A stretch of 51,926 bases of DNA from Pseudomonadota bacterium (lineage in GTDB: Bacteria > Desulfobacterota > JAPLJL01), in NCBI GenBank assembly GCA_026388655.1, contig JAPLJI010000154.1, positions 1-51,926 on the forward strand, in the 5' to 3' direction. The position numbers and the translations under genes were made by a program. Shown here one piece after another: positions 8,250 through 16,619 of the stretch (the stretch's first letter is position 1; every line of letters starts with the position of its first letter). The notes below the pieces were generated by a model. The model made no database searches. It had not been told where the DNA came from and saw only the letters and a list, made by a program, of their open reading frames with translations.

Positions 8250-9635
8250 GTGAAATTGTTAATTGGGACAGCTGTGAGGTTTTCCTGGATTTTCATTCTC
8301 GTCTTTCTGCTCTCTTTTCTCTCCTGCGCGGGCGAAAAACAGGCGGATTGGACCCTTCTTTTTTATTTTGACGGGGATAACAGCCTGGCGGAAGACGCTT
8401 TCAAGGATCTGCAAGAACTGGAAAGGGTGGGTTCCAACCCCCAAATACGTCTCGTCGCCCAGGCGGATTTTCCCCAAAACTATAAGCCGGATTTGGCGGC
8501 CACCCGCCGGTTCGAGATCATCCAGGACGATGATCCCGAAACCCTGACCTCTCCCCTCCTCGAATCCCTGGGCGAGGCGGACATGGCCGACCCCCGGACC
8601 CTCACCGATTTTATTATCTGGGGGAAGAAGAATTTTCCCGCCCTCAGCTATGCTCTTATTCTCTGGGACCACGGTGAAGCCTGGTACCAGGAGTCGATCA
8701 CCAGCCAAACTACGGAAGTTCAAGGTTCAAGGTTCCTGCCTGCGCCAAGGCTCCGGCAGGCAGGCAAAGCTCAAGGTTGGAAAACACCTAGCCACCTAGC
8801 CACCCAACCACCAGTTTTTTCCCCTCAACCCGAAGCCATCTTTCTCGATGAGGATAATCATTCCGACCTGATGAAAAATTTTCAGCTTCGGGAAGCCCTC
8901 GAAGCCGCCGGGGTTCATTTCGACCTGCTCGTGTTCGACGCCTGCATTATGGCGACTGTCGAGGTGGCCTACGAGTTGAAAGACCAAGCGGATATTATGG
9001 TAGCCTCCCAGGAGCTGGTGCAGAACAACGGCCTCCCTTATGACGTGATTGTGGCCGGGATCAATGAGAATCCCGAAAAAACCGCGGAGGAACTGGCCGC
9101 GGGCATCGTTGACGATTACCGGGATTACTGCGAAGAAATCTATTATCCCCAGGGCTTGCGCCCCGACCAGACCCTCTCCGCCATCCGCCTGGGGATCGAC
9201 CTCTCCACCCTGGCCTCCGTGGTCGACCAGACGGCTCTACATTTTTTGAATAATCTGCCGGCTGAGGCGGAGAATATTTTCTCGGCTCGAAACGAGGTGG
9301 AAGAGTTTGAATTCGCGCCCTTCCGCGCCCATTTCTACGTGGATCTGTACGATCTCTTTTCCCGGTTAAACCCGCCGGCCAATCTGATCGCCGGCTTCTC
9401 GGAAGGATTCTCCCGGACGATTATCCGGGAATATCACGGCCCGGTTCACCCCCAGACCCACGGGCTTTCGATTGTCTTTCCCAAAACCCCGGACGCGAAC
9501 AGCAATTATGACCCGACTTATTCGGATTATGACCCCGCCTCCGGAACCGGCAGTCCCAGCCTGTTCATGCAGTTATCCTGGGACAATCTCCTCTCCGAAT
9601 ATTACCGGCTTAAATACCCCGGGATCATCCCTTAA
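8250..9635 (+). CDS. Clostripain-family (C11) cysteine peptidase, lipoprotein
   Basis: 461 residues from GTG 8250; TTG 8256 or GTG 8274 are possible starts, since GGGGAGAGG lies at 8241-8249. The signal peptide ends in a lipobox-like FLSC. The C11 fold is recognised from 'LLFYFDGDNSLAEDAFKDL', the catalytic His in 'ALILWDHGEAW' and the catalytic Cys in 'LLVFDACIMATVEVAYEL', followed by 'DIMVASQELV'. C11 peptidases are Arg-specific enzymes that usually self-process. Between the His and Cys motifs is an in-frame insert of about 36 residues (8714-8817) that is plainly repeat DNA: CAAGGTT units, a CCTGCCTGC/GCAGGCAGG hairpin and CACCTAG units. The peptide EVQGSRF it encodes recurs in the M16 protein at 13648-14982. 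The insert lies in a surface-loop position, so activity may survive. Confidence 0.87.
   Translation: MKLLIGTAVRFSWIFILVFLLSFLSCAGEKQADWTLLFYFDGDNSLAEDAFKDLQELERVGSNPQIRLVAQADFPQNYKPDLAATRRFEIIQDDDPETLTSPLLESLGEADMADPRTLTDFIIWGKKNFPALSYALILWDHGEAWYQESITSQTTEVQGSRFLPAPRLRQAGKAQGWKTPSHLATQPPVFSPQPEAIFLDEDNHSDLMKNFQLREALEAAGVHFDLLVFDACIMATVEVAYELKDQADIMVASQELVQNNGLPYDVIVAGINENPEKTAEELAAGIVDDYRDYCEEIYYPQGLRPDQTLSAIRLGIDLSTLASVVDQTALHFLNNLPAEAENIFSARNEVEEFEFAPFRAHFYVDLYDLFSRLNPPANLIAGFSEGFSRTIIREYHGPVHPQTHGLSIVFPKTPDANSNYDPTYSDYDPASGTGSPSLFMQLSWDNLLSEYYRLKYPGIIP
8714..8817. repeat. Composite repeat inserted in frame in the C11 peptidase gene
   Basis: Three parts are visible: a CAAGGTT-type array (8715-8735), a hairpin with CCTGCCTGC/GCAGGCAGG arms (8735-8764), and after AGCTCAAGGTTGG a CACCTAG/CCACC array (8788-8814). 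The first part matches 14311-14331 (opposite strand) over 21 bases. Confidence 0.75.
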
Positions 9636-9737
9636 ATTGACCCCAGGGTATCTTTCTCAAAACGATTCGTAGCTGGTTTGTCGTTCCCGTCCCCCATCAG
9701 AGTGCGGGATAAACTCCAGCGGGAATCCAGCTCTCCC

Positions 9738-9803
9738 GTCATTCCCGCGGAAGCGGGAATCCAGGCGAAAAAATACTGGATTCCGCATCGAGTGCGGAAT
9801 GAC
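9738..9803. repeat. Compact empty pair of dRS3-like repeats
   Basis: The left arm 9738-9764 (ATTCCCGC, GGAA loop, GCGGGAAT within gtc...ccag) and right arm 9776-9803 (ctggattccgca...tgcggaatgac) are separated by only 11 bp. It is the cleanest gene-less version of the arrangement seen around the GIY-YIG gene. Confidence 0.75.
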
Positions 9804-9814
9804 GGAAATAAACC

Positions 9815-9859
9815 GCATTAGTCCCTCCGTTGTCGGGATAAACAAGCTAATGCACTCCA
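9815..9859. repeat. 45-bp palindromic repeat, copy 1
   Basis: GCATTAG...CTAATGC ends enclose TTGT-cgggataa-ACAA, followed by cactcca. Copy 2 at 21142-21186 differs at two positions over 45 bp. Confidence 0.7.
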
Positions 9860-9927
9860 TATAACTTCACCAAAGATAATTGGCCACAGCATTTATCCGC
9901 AGGCAAACCCGCCTCTGAGCGAGCGCC

Positions 9928-9967
9928 GAAAATAAAATACCCCCACCCCGACGAATCGGGGTGGGGG
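9928..9967 (-). terminator. Rho-independent terminator of the 1141-residue lipoprotein gene
   Basis: CCCCCACCCCG (9940-9950) pairs with CGGGGTGGGGG (9957-9967), an 11-bp GC-rich stem. On the minus strand it is followed by the T-rich TATTTTATTTT. It lies 30 bp past the stop codon. Confidence 0.92.
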
Positions 9968-9997
9968 CGAATTTACTCAAGCCGGTTCAGCTAGGTC

Positions 9998-12900
9998 TTA
10001 ATTCCGGACCCACGAAGCCAGGTTCGCATCATAGGAAATGGAATTGTGAGCGGTAATTACATTCCCTCTCACGTCTCGGACGTTGGAAACAGAGATCGAA
10101 GAGCCGCCGGCAGCGGTAAATGAGTATGTATTAATACCAGCCGGGTTTGGAGTCGTACAGGTAATACTAAATTCGCGAGTAGCTGTGGTTTGCGCTACCG
10201 CCGTTACGGTGCAGGGCTGAGCCTGGACGACGTCGTCGGCGTTTGCGCAGATAGCGTCGATACCGCAGTCATGGATACCTACCGTCCAGTTGGCCGGGCG
10301 GTTAGGATCGTAGGTCACCCAGGCGGTCGGTACATCGGCCGGGTTGTCGAGGTTCTCCGTGAAATCGACGCTGGTGATGGTGATTGACGTGTTTTTAGCG
10401 TAGGGAGGGGCGGCGGGAAGCCCGGGAGCGCTGGGATGAAGCCGAGGCGGAATCCCGAACGCGCGGTTGGGATTAGGAGTAGTAGTGCCAATGATATTGT
10501 AATTCTGGTCGGAGAATGAGGTTCTGGTTCCCAGGCCGCTGACGGCGTCCGGATCGTAGGCTCCGGGCTCCGTCGGCTTTCCATACCAGTAAGCCCAGGT
10601 GCCGGGATCGGTTGAGGCGTTAGAAGCCCGGGTGCTATCTTTCCAAGCGTCGTCGGTCAGGCCATCTAAATGGATAAAGTCGCCGGGATTGATAAAGCTC
10701 ACGTCATTAAGGTAGATCGTGATCGTGGACTCATCAGTAGTCCCCTGAACGATGCTATATCCATTGCAGAACCCGTCCGCGCATACACCGTCGGAGAGAC
10801 TGTCGGCCGCGTCTTCTTTGGCAGACGAAAGCGCGGGGGCCCCGGCGGTGTTGTTGGTGAAGTGGTTCAAAGCGAACTTCACCAGGTTGGCCTGGTTGGT
10901 CCCGTCGTCAGGAGCGCCCGCCGGAACCTTTTCGGTCGTGACTATCGTCAGGGTGTCGGTCGCGACATTAACCTTGACGCTCTTCATCATCGGCGGGATA
11001 TCGTCCACCACATGGACCCAGCCACCGCCAATCCCCGTGGTCGCGCTATATGCCGGGACAATATTTCCTGCGATGTCCCGCACGCCGGGGATGATCAACC
11101 GGTCGCCGGTGTCGAGCTTGTAGGCGTTGTTCCATACCAGGACGATGAAGTTTTTGCCCTTGGAATCCACCAGCTTGGGCCCCAGGGTCTGGACCAGGGT
11201 GCCGTCCGTGGCGTCGTTGGGCTCGGTATACCAGCCGGAGCAGAAGGTCAGCTGGCAGATACCGAGCAGCGAGTTTGTGCTGGTGTCCGAGAAGGTCACC
11301 CCGGTGACTGTGGTCGAATCCACATCCTCGAGGATCGGGATCGCCAGGGGCAGATCGCCGTAGTTGCAGGCCATCAGGCCCGGGGTCCAAGCGGTCGGAA
11401 GGCCGGAAGTGGGATACACGAGGGAACTAAGCGTGATGGTATCGTACACCACCGGGCCGACGCTGTTCGAAAAATAGGCGGTGTCGATCAAACCCCTGCT
11501 GAGGGGATTAACACTGAAGCTAAGGTTCCGAATGGCCATCGGTATGGTGTTGTCCTTCAAGGTCACCGAGTTGTCGCTGGTGATCTCCGGACATTCGTAG
11601 CCGTCCCCGTTGACCGTGGTCACCGCCAGCTGAAGAGTCTGGGCGGCTTTGCCGGTCTTGTCGTAACCCCAATTGACGTCACTCAACTGCTCGATTCCGC
11701 CGCTGGCGAGCGCGGCCTGAATCGCGGTGAGGTTAGTAGTGTTATCCAGCACGGATTTCGCCGGCCAGTAATTGGCGTAGGGACCCAGAGTGTTTTCATA
11801 GGCAACCTGGGTCCAGGGATCCATCGAGTTTACCCTGGCATACAGCCGGTAACCCTTGACCCGGACCGGGTCGGAAACGCTGCCCGGGGCGGTCCAGGAA
11901 AGTACCGCCTGGTCAGTTACATACTCGGGGGCGTAATCCGCCGCGGCGGGATTCCAGTAGTCGGCATTCAGAACCGGGCCCTGGATTAAAGCCTTCGGCG
12001 CATTTTTATCCAGGTAAGTCGGTCCGGTAGCGGTGATGGCGTTGGCGGTTTTGGCAATCTGCGCCAGGAGGGTGACCTTCGGGCAGGTTCCGCCGTAGTT
12101 CGTGGTGATGCTGATTTTGCTGTCCCCGTTCGTAGCCTCATGCACCAAGCAGACTGGAGAAGCCGGATTATAGACTCTCCCGGCCAGGTCCTGGAACTTG
12201 TACATAAGGTTGCCAGTTCCGTCCAGCTTGATGTCATACTTCATCCCCAGCATCAGGTCTTCCGTGGGGGTTAGGGTAAGAACCGACACCGTCTGGGCCG
12301 TCGGATACCCTTCCATATTGACCACCGCCGTGCTCCAGGCAAAATCGAAATCGACGGACGGGGGAATTAAGGAAACGGCCTTGTACCCCGTGAAAAGAAT
12401 CTCCACCTCTTCTTTCACCGGCAGGGTCTCATCCATCAGCTCGCTGAAGGTTAAGGTGATCGTCGGGCTCGCGTCGGTAAGATCCTGTTTTTCCGTCGGG
12501 GTCGAAGCGATCAAGCAGGGATCTTCCTTATCCAGACAGGGGATCGGGTTCAGCTCAATGCACTTGACATTGGTGACCGCCAGGTCCCCTTCGGGATCGG
12601 AAAGCTGGGTGGCCAGAACATCAAAATATTCCCCTTTATAGGTGCCCGAGCCCGGGCCGAGATCTGCGTATTCGAAGCAGGGCTTGGCGGATGCGATGTA
12701 ATAGCCCAGGCATTCGTGGACCATGCTGAACTGGTAAGTGCCGTCGGCGCCAACCACCGCCTGGCCTTCCAGGGTATCCTCACCGTACAGGTTGAGGACA
12801 ACTCCCGAGGCCGGGCTTTTATCCTTGCCCCAGTAAGCTTCGCCCACAACCGTGCCTACCGGCTTGCTGGCGTACAGAACTAATCCTCCCGCTAAGCCGT

Positions 12901-13423
12901 CCACGATCGTGACGGCGCCGGAACCGGTGTAGTTAACGACTCCGTCGGACGAGGCCGCTTCCTGCCATTCGTAGAACAGGCAAACTTCCCCTTCCACCGT
13001 GTCCGGATACGGCCTGGCGATCTTGAGGTCGCTAGGATTCTTCTTGTTCCATTTAGCTACCGCGTCGGAGTTCTTCTTGTTATATTTCGCGAAATTGGCT
13101 ACGACGACATAGCAAGTTGAAGGAGAAGAATCGCCATAGTTCACCGGCAGATTCTGGAAAGCGAAAAGCCCGTTGTCGTCGGTGGTGAAGGACTTGATGC
13201 TCCCCTTGATCGCCATGGAAACCTCAACATCGGCGAGCGACAGATCGCTGCAGCGATCAACCACCTTGCCTTGAACATGCCCGATTGGCTTCACATATTC
13301 GGGGTTGGCGACCGCGTTGACATCCCCGGTCTTCTTGGTACAGCTCAAACCCAAGCCGATCCCCGCGACGAACATCGCCGCAATTAAAACGCTAATTACT
13401 CTTTTTCCTTTCGACCAGTGCAT
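9998..13423 (-). CDS. Large Ig-like surface lipoprotein
   Basis: 1141 residues. The lipoprotein signal ends GLGLSC (Cys 28), so it is expected to be lipid-anchored in the envelope. In order: a carboxypeptidase-regulatory-like beta domain at about 45-125 ('GKVVDRCSDLSLADVEVSM', 'DDNGLFAFQNLPV'); a second one at about 190-245 ('GTVVGEAYWGKDKSPASGVV'); an SbsA/Big_5-like Ig domain at about 305-420 ('TDASPTITLTFSELMDETL'); a fibronectin-III-like part at about 500-620 ('LSWTAPGSVSDPVRVKGYRL'); and further beta domains of the SbsA kind to the end. No catalytic motif is visible. Ig/FnIII chains like this serve in adhesion or as S-layer-like surface structures. It is monocistronic, with an excellent ribosome binding site (AAGGAGGTAAAA), a strong promoter and a terminator, and is probably well expressed. 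Confidence 0.85.
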   Translation of the reverse strand: MHWSKGKRVISVLIAAMFVAGIGLGLSCTKKTGDVNAVANPEYVKPIGHVQGKVVDRCSDLSLADVEVSMAIKGSIKSFTTDDNGLFAFQNLPVNYGDSSPSTCYVVVANFAKYNKKNSDAVAKWNKKNPSDLKIARPYPDTVEGEVCLFYEWQEAASSDGVVNYTGSGAVTIVDGLAGGLVLYASKPVGTVVGEAYWGKDKSPASGVVLNLYGEDTLEGQAVVGADGTYQFSMVHECLGYYIASAKPCFEYADLGPGSGTYKGEYFDVLATQLSDPEGDLAVTNVKCIELNPIPCLDKEDPCLIASTPTEKQDLTDASPTITLTFSELMDETLPVKEEVEILFTGYKAVSLIPPSVDFDFAWSTAVVNMEGYPTAQTVSVLTLTPTEDLMLGMKYDIKLDGTGNLMYKFQDLAGRVYNPASPVCLVHEATNGDSKISITTNYGGTCPKVTLLAQIAKTANAITATGPTYLDKNAPKALIQGPVLNADYWNPAAADYAPEYVTDQAVLSWTAPGSVSDPVRVKGYRLYARVNSMDPWTQVAYENTLGPYANYWPAKSVLDNTTNLTAIQAALASGGIEQLSDVNWGYDKTGKAAQTLQLAVTTVNGDGYECPEITSDNSVTLKDNTIPMAIRNLSFSVNPLSRGLIDTAYFSNSVGPVVYDTITLSSLVYPTSGLPTAWTPGLMACNYGDLPLAIPILEDVDSTTVTGVTFSDTSTNSLLGICQLTFCSGWYTEPNDATDGTLVQTLGPKLVDSKGKNFIVLVWNNAYKLDTGDRLIIPGVRDIAGNIVPAYSATTGIGGGWVHVVDDIPPMMKSVKVNVATDTLTIVTTEKVPAGAPDDGTNQANLVKFALNHFTNNTAGAPALSSAKEDAADSLSDGVCADGFCNGYSIVQGTTDESTITIYLNDVSFINPGDFIHLDGLTDDAWKDSTRASNASTDPGTWAYWYGKPTEPGAYDPDAVSGLGTRTSFSDQNYNIIGTTTPNPNRAFGIPPRLHPSAPGLPAAPPYAKNTSITITSVDFTENLDNPADVPTAWVTYDPNRPANWTVGIHDCGIDAICANADDVVQAQPCTVTAVAQTTATREFSITCTTPNPAGINTYSFTAAGGSSISVSNVRDVRGNVITAHNSISYDANLASWVRN

Positions 13424-13598
13424 TTTTACCTCCTTATTAAGTTAACTAGATAACTTCGCTTCTTCTTTAAAACCTTATTTTTTCTCCTCCCGCACCTCCT
13501 TTTTATCGCCCACCTTTTATTATCTCTAGTCTATAAGTAAAAATTTTCCTTAAAAATTTTATTCCCTATATTAAATAGGAAAACAGATTGATTGTCAA
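13424..13598 (-). promoter_or_regulatory. Promoter and about 140-nt leader of the lipoprotein gene
   Basis: On the minus strand, -35 TTGACA (13598-13593) and -10 TTTAAT (13575-13570) are separated by exactly 17 bp. The leader is purine-rich with two GGAGG stretches before the true ribosome binding site. It also has an AAGTTA...TAACTT inverted repeat (about 13438-13456) just upstream of that site, a possible operator or mRNA hairpin. Confidence 0.75.
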
Positions 13599-13647
13599 TA
13601 TATGTTTTTTAATTGCCGTCTGCGGTGACTAAAATCACATATTTCCA

Positions 13648-14982
13648 TCAGTTACCAGTTGCCCCTACTCCTACCATAATCCCTTTTCCCATGTCAAGGT
13701 ATTTGCCTATTATCCCCGGCAGGTCGCTTATGTCCACTTCCTTTATATTGTTGATATAAGCGGCCGCAAAGTCAAACCCCAGACCGTAGGTTTCATCCAA
13801 GGCCATCCCCAGGGCCATTTGTGAACTGGTCTGCCGGGAAGCTTCAAAGGTCCCGATGATATATGCCTTCGCCCTTTTAACCTCTTCCCTGGAAATACCG
13901 CCCGAAACCAGGTTCGCGAGTTCACCGCTCACGGCTTTGATCGCCTGGTCTTTGTTTTCCGGGGAGGTGGCCAGATACAAAGCGAAAAAACCCGGCTCCA
14001 GCCCGATCATGTTGCTGGATCCCACCATATAGGCAAGCCCTTCCCGGTCCCGGATATTTCGAAAGAGCCTGCCCGATTGGCCTGACAAAACCGCGTCGAT
14101 CAACTCGAGGGGAAAACGGTCGGGAGAAAGAAAGGTGGTGCCGGGGAATCCCCAGACCAGATGAACCTGTTTGCTCCCGGGCACCGGGAACCAGAACTCC
14201 CCGGGTTCATTTGTTTCATTTGGCTTGCTTGATCTACCTGATTTAACTGGTTTGTCTGGTTTGTCTGGTTTGTTTGGTTCTTCTGTAATATTTTTATTAC
14301 TTTGAACTTTGAACCTTGAACCTTGAACTTCTTCCTGTTTCCAGCTTCCCCAGAGTTTCCTCGCCTGTTCGATCACTTCCTTCTTTTTAATATCACCGAC
14401 GACGGCAATGACCAGATTTTCCGGGCGAACCACCGATTGATAAAAATCCCGGAGATCGTCCCGGGTCAGACGGGAAACCGACGCCAAAGTGCCCAGGACG
14501 TCATGTCCATACGGTTTCCCCCCGTATCGGGCCTCCCGCAGGCGAAGAAAGGCCAGCTGCAGCAGGTTCTCGTCCCGGGACTTGATTCCCGCGGAGATCT
14601 TTTCCTTGAGCTTGCTGATCTCGGTCTCGAGAAAAGTGGGATCCTGGATCATCTCGGCCGTCAATTCCAGCCCCGGCAACCAGCTGGAAGCCAGAAACAG
14701 AGACTTGAGGCCCAGGCTTTGAAACCCGGAAAAACCCTCCAGCTCTCCCCCCATCAACTTGACGGTTTCGGCAATCCCCAGGGGCCCCAGGCGCTCGTTT
14801 CCCCGGGTCAGAAGCTCCGCGCAAAGATTGCTGATCCCTTCCCGCCCTGGTTTTTCCGCCCGCAATCCGCCCAGGAACACCGAAACAATCGCCACGGTTC
14901 CGGAACCGGGTTTTTCCCGGATGATCAGTCTCAATCCGTTGGGGAATTGGACCTTGGCCCCGAATTCATTTCGCTCCACCAT
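13648..14982 (-). CDS. M16-family peptidase-like protein, non-catalytic subunit type
   Basis: 444 residues of insulinase (M16) fold: 'KVQFPNGLRLIIREKPGSGT' at the start, 'RENLVIAVVGDIKK' at mid-protein and 'REGLAYMVGSSNMIGLEPG' in the second half. The zinc motif HxxEH is missing; the equivalent place reads ISNLCAELLTRG. This matches the inactive partner of two-subunit bacterial M16 enzymes, the active partner being the upstream gene (15001-16450), whose stop codon is 18 bp before this start. Residues about 222-270 form a low-complexity insert (EEVQGSRFKVQ..., NKPDKPDKPVK...) encoded by repeats at 14211-14334. Part of it is the same 21-bp repeat found inside the C11 peptidase gene. The start has a weak ribosome binding site, consistent with translational coupling. 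Confidence 0.85.
   Translation of the reverse strand: MVERNEFGAKVQFPNGLRLIIREKPGSGTVAIVSVFLGGLRAEKPGREGISNLCAELLTRGNERLGPLGIAETVKLMGGELEGFSGFQSLGLKSLFLASSWLPGLELTAEMIQDPTFLETEISKLKEKISAGIKSRDENLLQLAFLRLREARYGGKPYGHDVLGTLASVSRLTRDDLRDFYQSVVRPENLVIAVVGDIKKKEVIEQARKLWGSWKQEEVQGSRFKVQSNKNITEEPNKPDKPDKPVKSGRSSKPNETNEPGEFWFPVPGSKQVHLVWGFPGTTFLSPDRFPLELIDAVLSGQSGRLFRNIRDREGLAYMVGSSNMIGLEPGFFALYLATSPENKDQAIKAVSGELANLVSGGISREEVKRAKAYIIGTFEASRQTSSQMALGMALDETYGLGFDFAAAYINNIKEVDISDLPGIIGKYLDMGKGIMVGVGATGN
14211..14334. repeat. Repeat-derived in-frame insert in the M16 gene
   Basis: One part (14301-14331) is a heptamer array of TTGAACC/TTGAACT units. The other (about 14211-14285) has a 9-bp period (TGGTTTGTC) encoding Asn/Asp-Lys-Pro triplets. 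Positions 14311-14331 are identical to 8715-8735 in reverse complement. Confidence 0.75.
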
Positions 14983-15000
14983 CGGAGCGGTAACCGGCTT

Positions 15001-16450
15001 TCACGCTTCACCCCTTCCGCCGGCTTCATCCCGGAGGTAACCCACCAGTCCCGCGTCCAGGTCGGCCTCGGAAAAGCCCGGAAGCGATTTTTCGGGAAGA
15101 AGCGCGATCATGTTCAGGTTGTCCACCTGCAGATATTTTTCCGCCGCCTGTTGGATCTCCCCGACGGTCGCCTGCTGGATTTGCCGGAGGTATTGAATCT
15201 CATAACTTATCCCGGGCGTAAAGGTATAAATGAATCCCAGCTGTCCGGCCCGCCCCTCGCGGCTTTCGCCGTCCCGGAAATACTCGGAAGCCAACTGGGC
15301 CTGGGCCCTTTTCAATTCTTCCGGGCGGATTTCTCCCCGGCGCAGGGAGCCGATCCCCGCCAGGATGGCCCGGGTCACCTTGGCCAGGTTACCCGGATCG
15401 AGCTCGGCCTGAACGATGAGCAGGCCGGGATCAGCCGGGGTATAGGCGGAGGCGGAAATCGAATACACCAGGCGCTGCCTCTCCTCCAGTTCCCGCCGCA
15501 GTTTCGAATCCGGCCCCTCCCCGAGAATGCTGGCGAGGAGGTCGACCGCGGCCACCCGTTCGTCCCTGATCCCGCCCACGTGAAAAGCCAGCGCCAGGTG
15601 GGCTTTAGCCCATCGCCCCCGTTCCACCTCCCTCCGGAAACCCCGCTGGGGTGGGGAGATCCCCCGCCACCGAGATGACCACTCGTTCCGGTCGGTAATA
15701 CTTTCGGAAAAAAGATTCCAGATCCTGAACCGTGAACCGCTCCACGCTTTCCCAATTTCCGATCACCGGGCGTCCGTAGGGATGCACCCAGAACGATTCG
15801 GAAAACAAGCGTTTCATTAAAAGCCCTTCCGGAAGGTCCTCGGACCGGTTGATTTCCTCGATCACCACCTTTTTCTCTTCCTCCAGATCGGAAGGATTAA
15901 AATCGGGGCCGGAAAAAACCGAGGCGATGGCCTGAAACCCTTTTTCCGAGGATGCCGAGGGAAGGACCAGATGAACCACGGTGCAGTCCGGGGAGGTGTA
16001 GGCGTTGATGTCCCCGCCGGCCGATTCCACCTGTTCCGCCAGTTTCCCCGGTTCCGAACCGGGAGGCATAATCCGGCGAAAGAGCATGTGTTCCAGCAGG
16101 TGGGCCAGGCCGGCCTGATCTTCCTCTTCATTCACGCTCCCGGCCCGGATCCAGGCCTGGATGGCGAAAAGCGGGGCGCTGTGATCCTCTTCGACCACGA
16201 CCCTGATCCCATTGGCGAGCCGGCCGGTCTGCAGGGACGCTTTGCGTTCCTGGGCGGAAACCCCGAATGGAAATAAAAAAAGGGAACAGATTAAAAATAT
16301 CCCGAAAAATCGAAGATTCTTTACCCGAAAAATGCGTTTGATATTTTTAATCTTCCCGTAGTTGCCCGATTTACTTGTCCCGACTTCAGAGGGATTTATC
16401 CCGATACGGGAGGGATCGGGCTCTTTTGAAAACCGCCGATGAATCGGCAT
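15001..16450 (-). pseudogene. M16 zinc peptidase, active-subunit type, frameshifted
   Basis: The N-terminal half lies in one frame down to a stop at 15605 and holds the zinc motif 'HLLEHMLFRR' and 'RPERVVISVAGDL'. The rest is in another frame (end 15001) and continues the family fold: RRELEERQRLVYSISASAY. Sliding from GDL into a phase one base later gives the expected 'PQRGFRREVERGRWAKAHLA', so a +1 shift, for example one extra C, lies within the C-rich stretch at 15641-15658. The signal peptide (RFFGIFLICSLFLFPFGVSAQ) has no ATG, GTG or TTG between it and a repeat element at 16358-16455. The nearest upstream ATG (16450) lies inside that repeat, which would add about 33 foreign residues. Either the gene is decaying, or the shift is a sequencing error or programmed. 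Its inactive partner follows at 14982. Confidence 0.75.
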
Positions 16451-16455
16451 ACTAC
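16358..16455. mobile_element. 98-bp palindromic element, copy 1
   Basis: The ends are GTAGTTGCCCGATTTA and GAATCGGCATACTAC. The core reads tatcccgatacgggaggg-atcgggct. It is the reverse-complement relative of 21267-21364. In this copy an extra CTTGTCCC...GGGA hairpin sits in the left arm; in the other copy a similar one sits in the opposite arm. It forms the 5' region of the frameshifted M16 gene. Confidence 0.75.
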
Positions 16456-16558
16456 AAAAAAATCCATGCGAAAAAGATAGAGGGGTGAATCCAACCACAA
16501 TTTTTGATTTAATCATTTTATTATTCAGGCCAAATTTTTCATTATTAATATTTCTTCC

Positions 16559-16604
16559 GTCATTGCGAGAAGTTCCGCCCACAGCGGGACGGCGAAGCAA
16601 TCTA
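16559..16604. repeat. Interspersed repeat of the GTCATTGCGAG...GAAGCAATCT type
   Basis: GTCATTGCGAGAAG ... GGCGAAGCAATCTA lies between rtcA and the M16 gene, with an inner TTCCGCCC/GGGACGGC hairpin. A related 'gggaagcaatct' end occurs at 48791-48802. Confidence 0.5.
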
Positions 16605-16619
16605 ATTACGAATCAAACT

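Larger units (their letters stand above)
9636..9997. other. Intergenic repeats between convergent genes (362 bp)
   Basis: It holds a degenerate dRS3-like half-repeat (about 9680-9730), an intact head-to-head pair (9738-9803), one copy of a 45-bp palindromic repeat (9815-9859) and the terminator of the leftward lipoprotein gene (9928-9967). No coding potential is seen. Confidence 0.75.

Noticed and set aside
10670-11989. Plus-strand frame of 439 codons
   Set aside because: Antisense to the Ig-like lipoprotein gene, which has signal peptide, promoter and terminator.
14323-15678. Plus-strand frame of 451 codons
   Set aside because: Antisense to both M16 genes; no recognisable domain.
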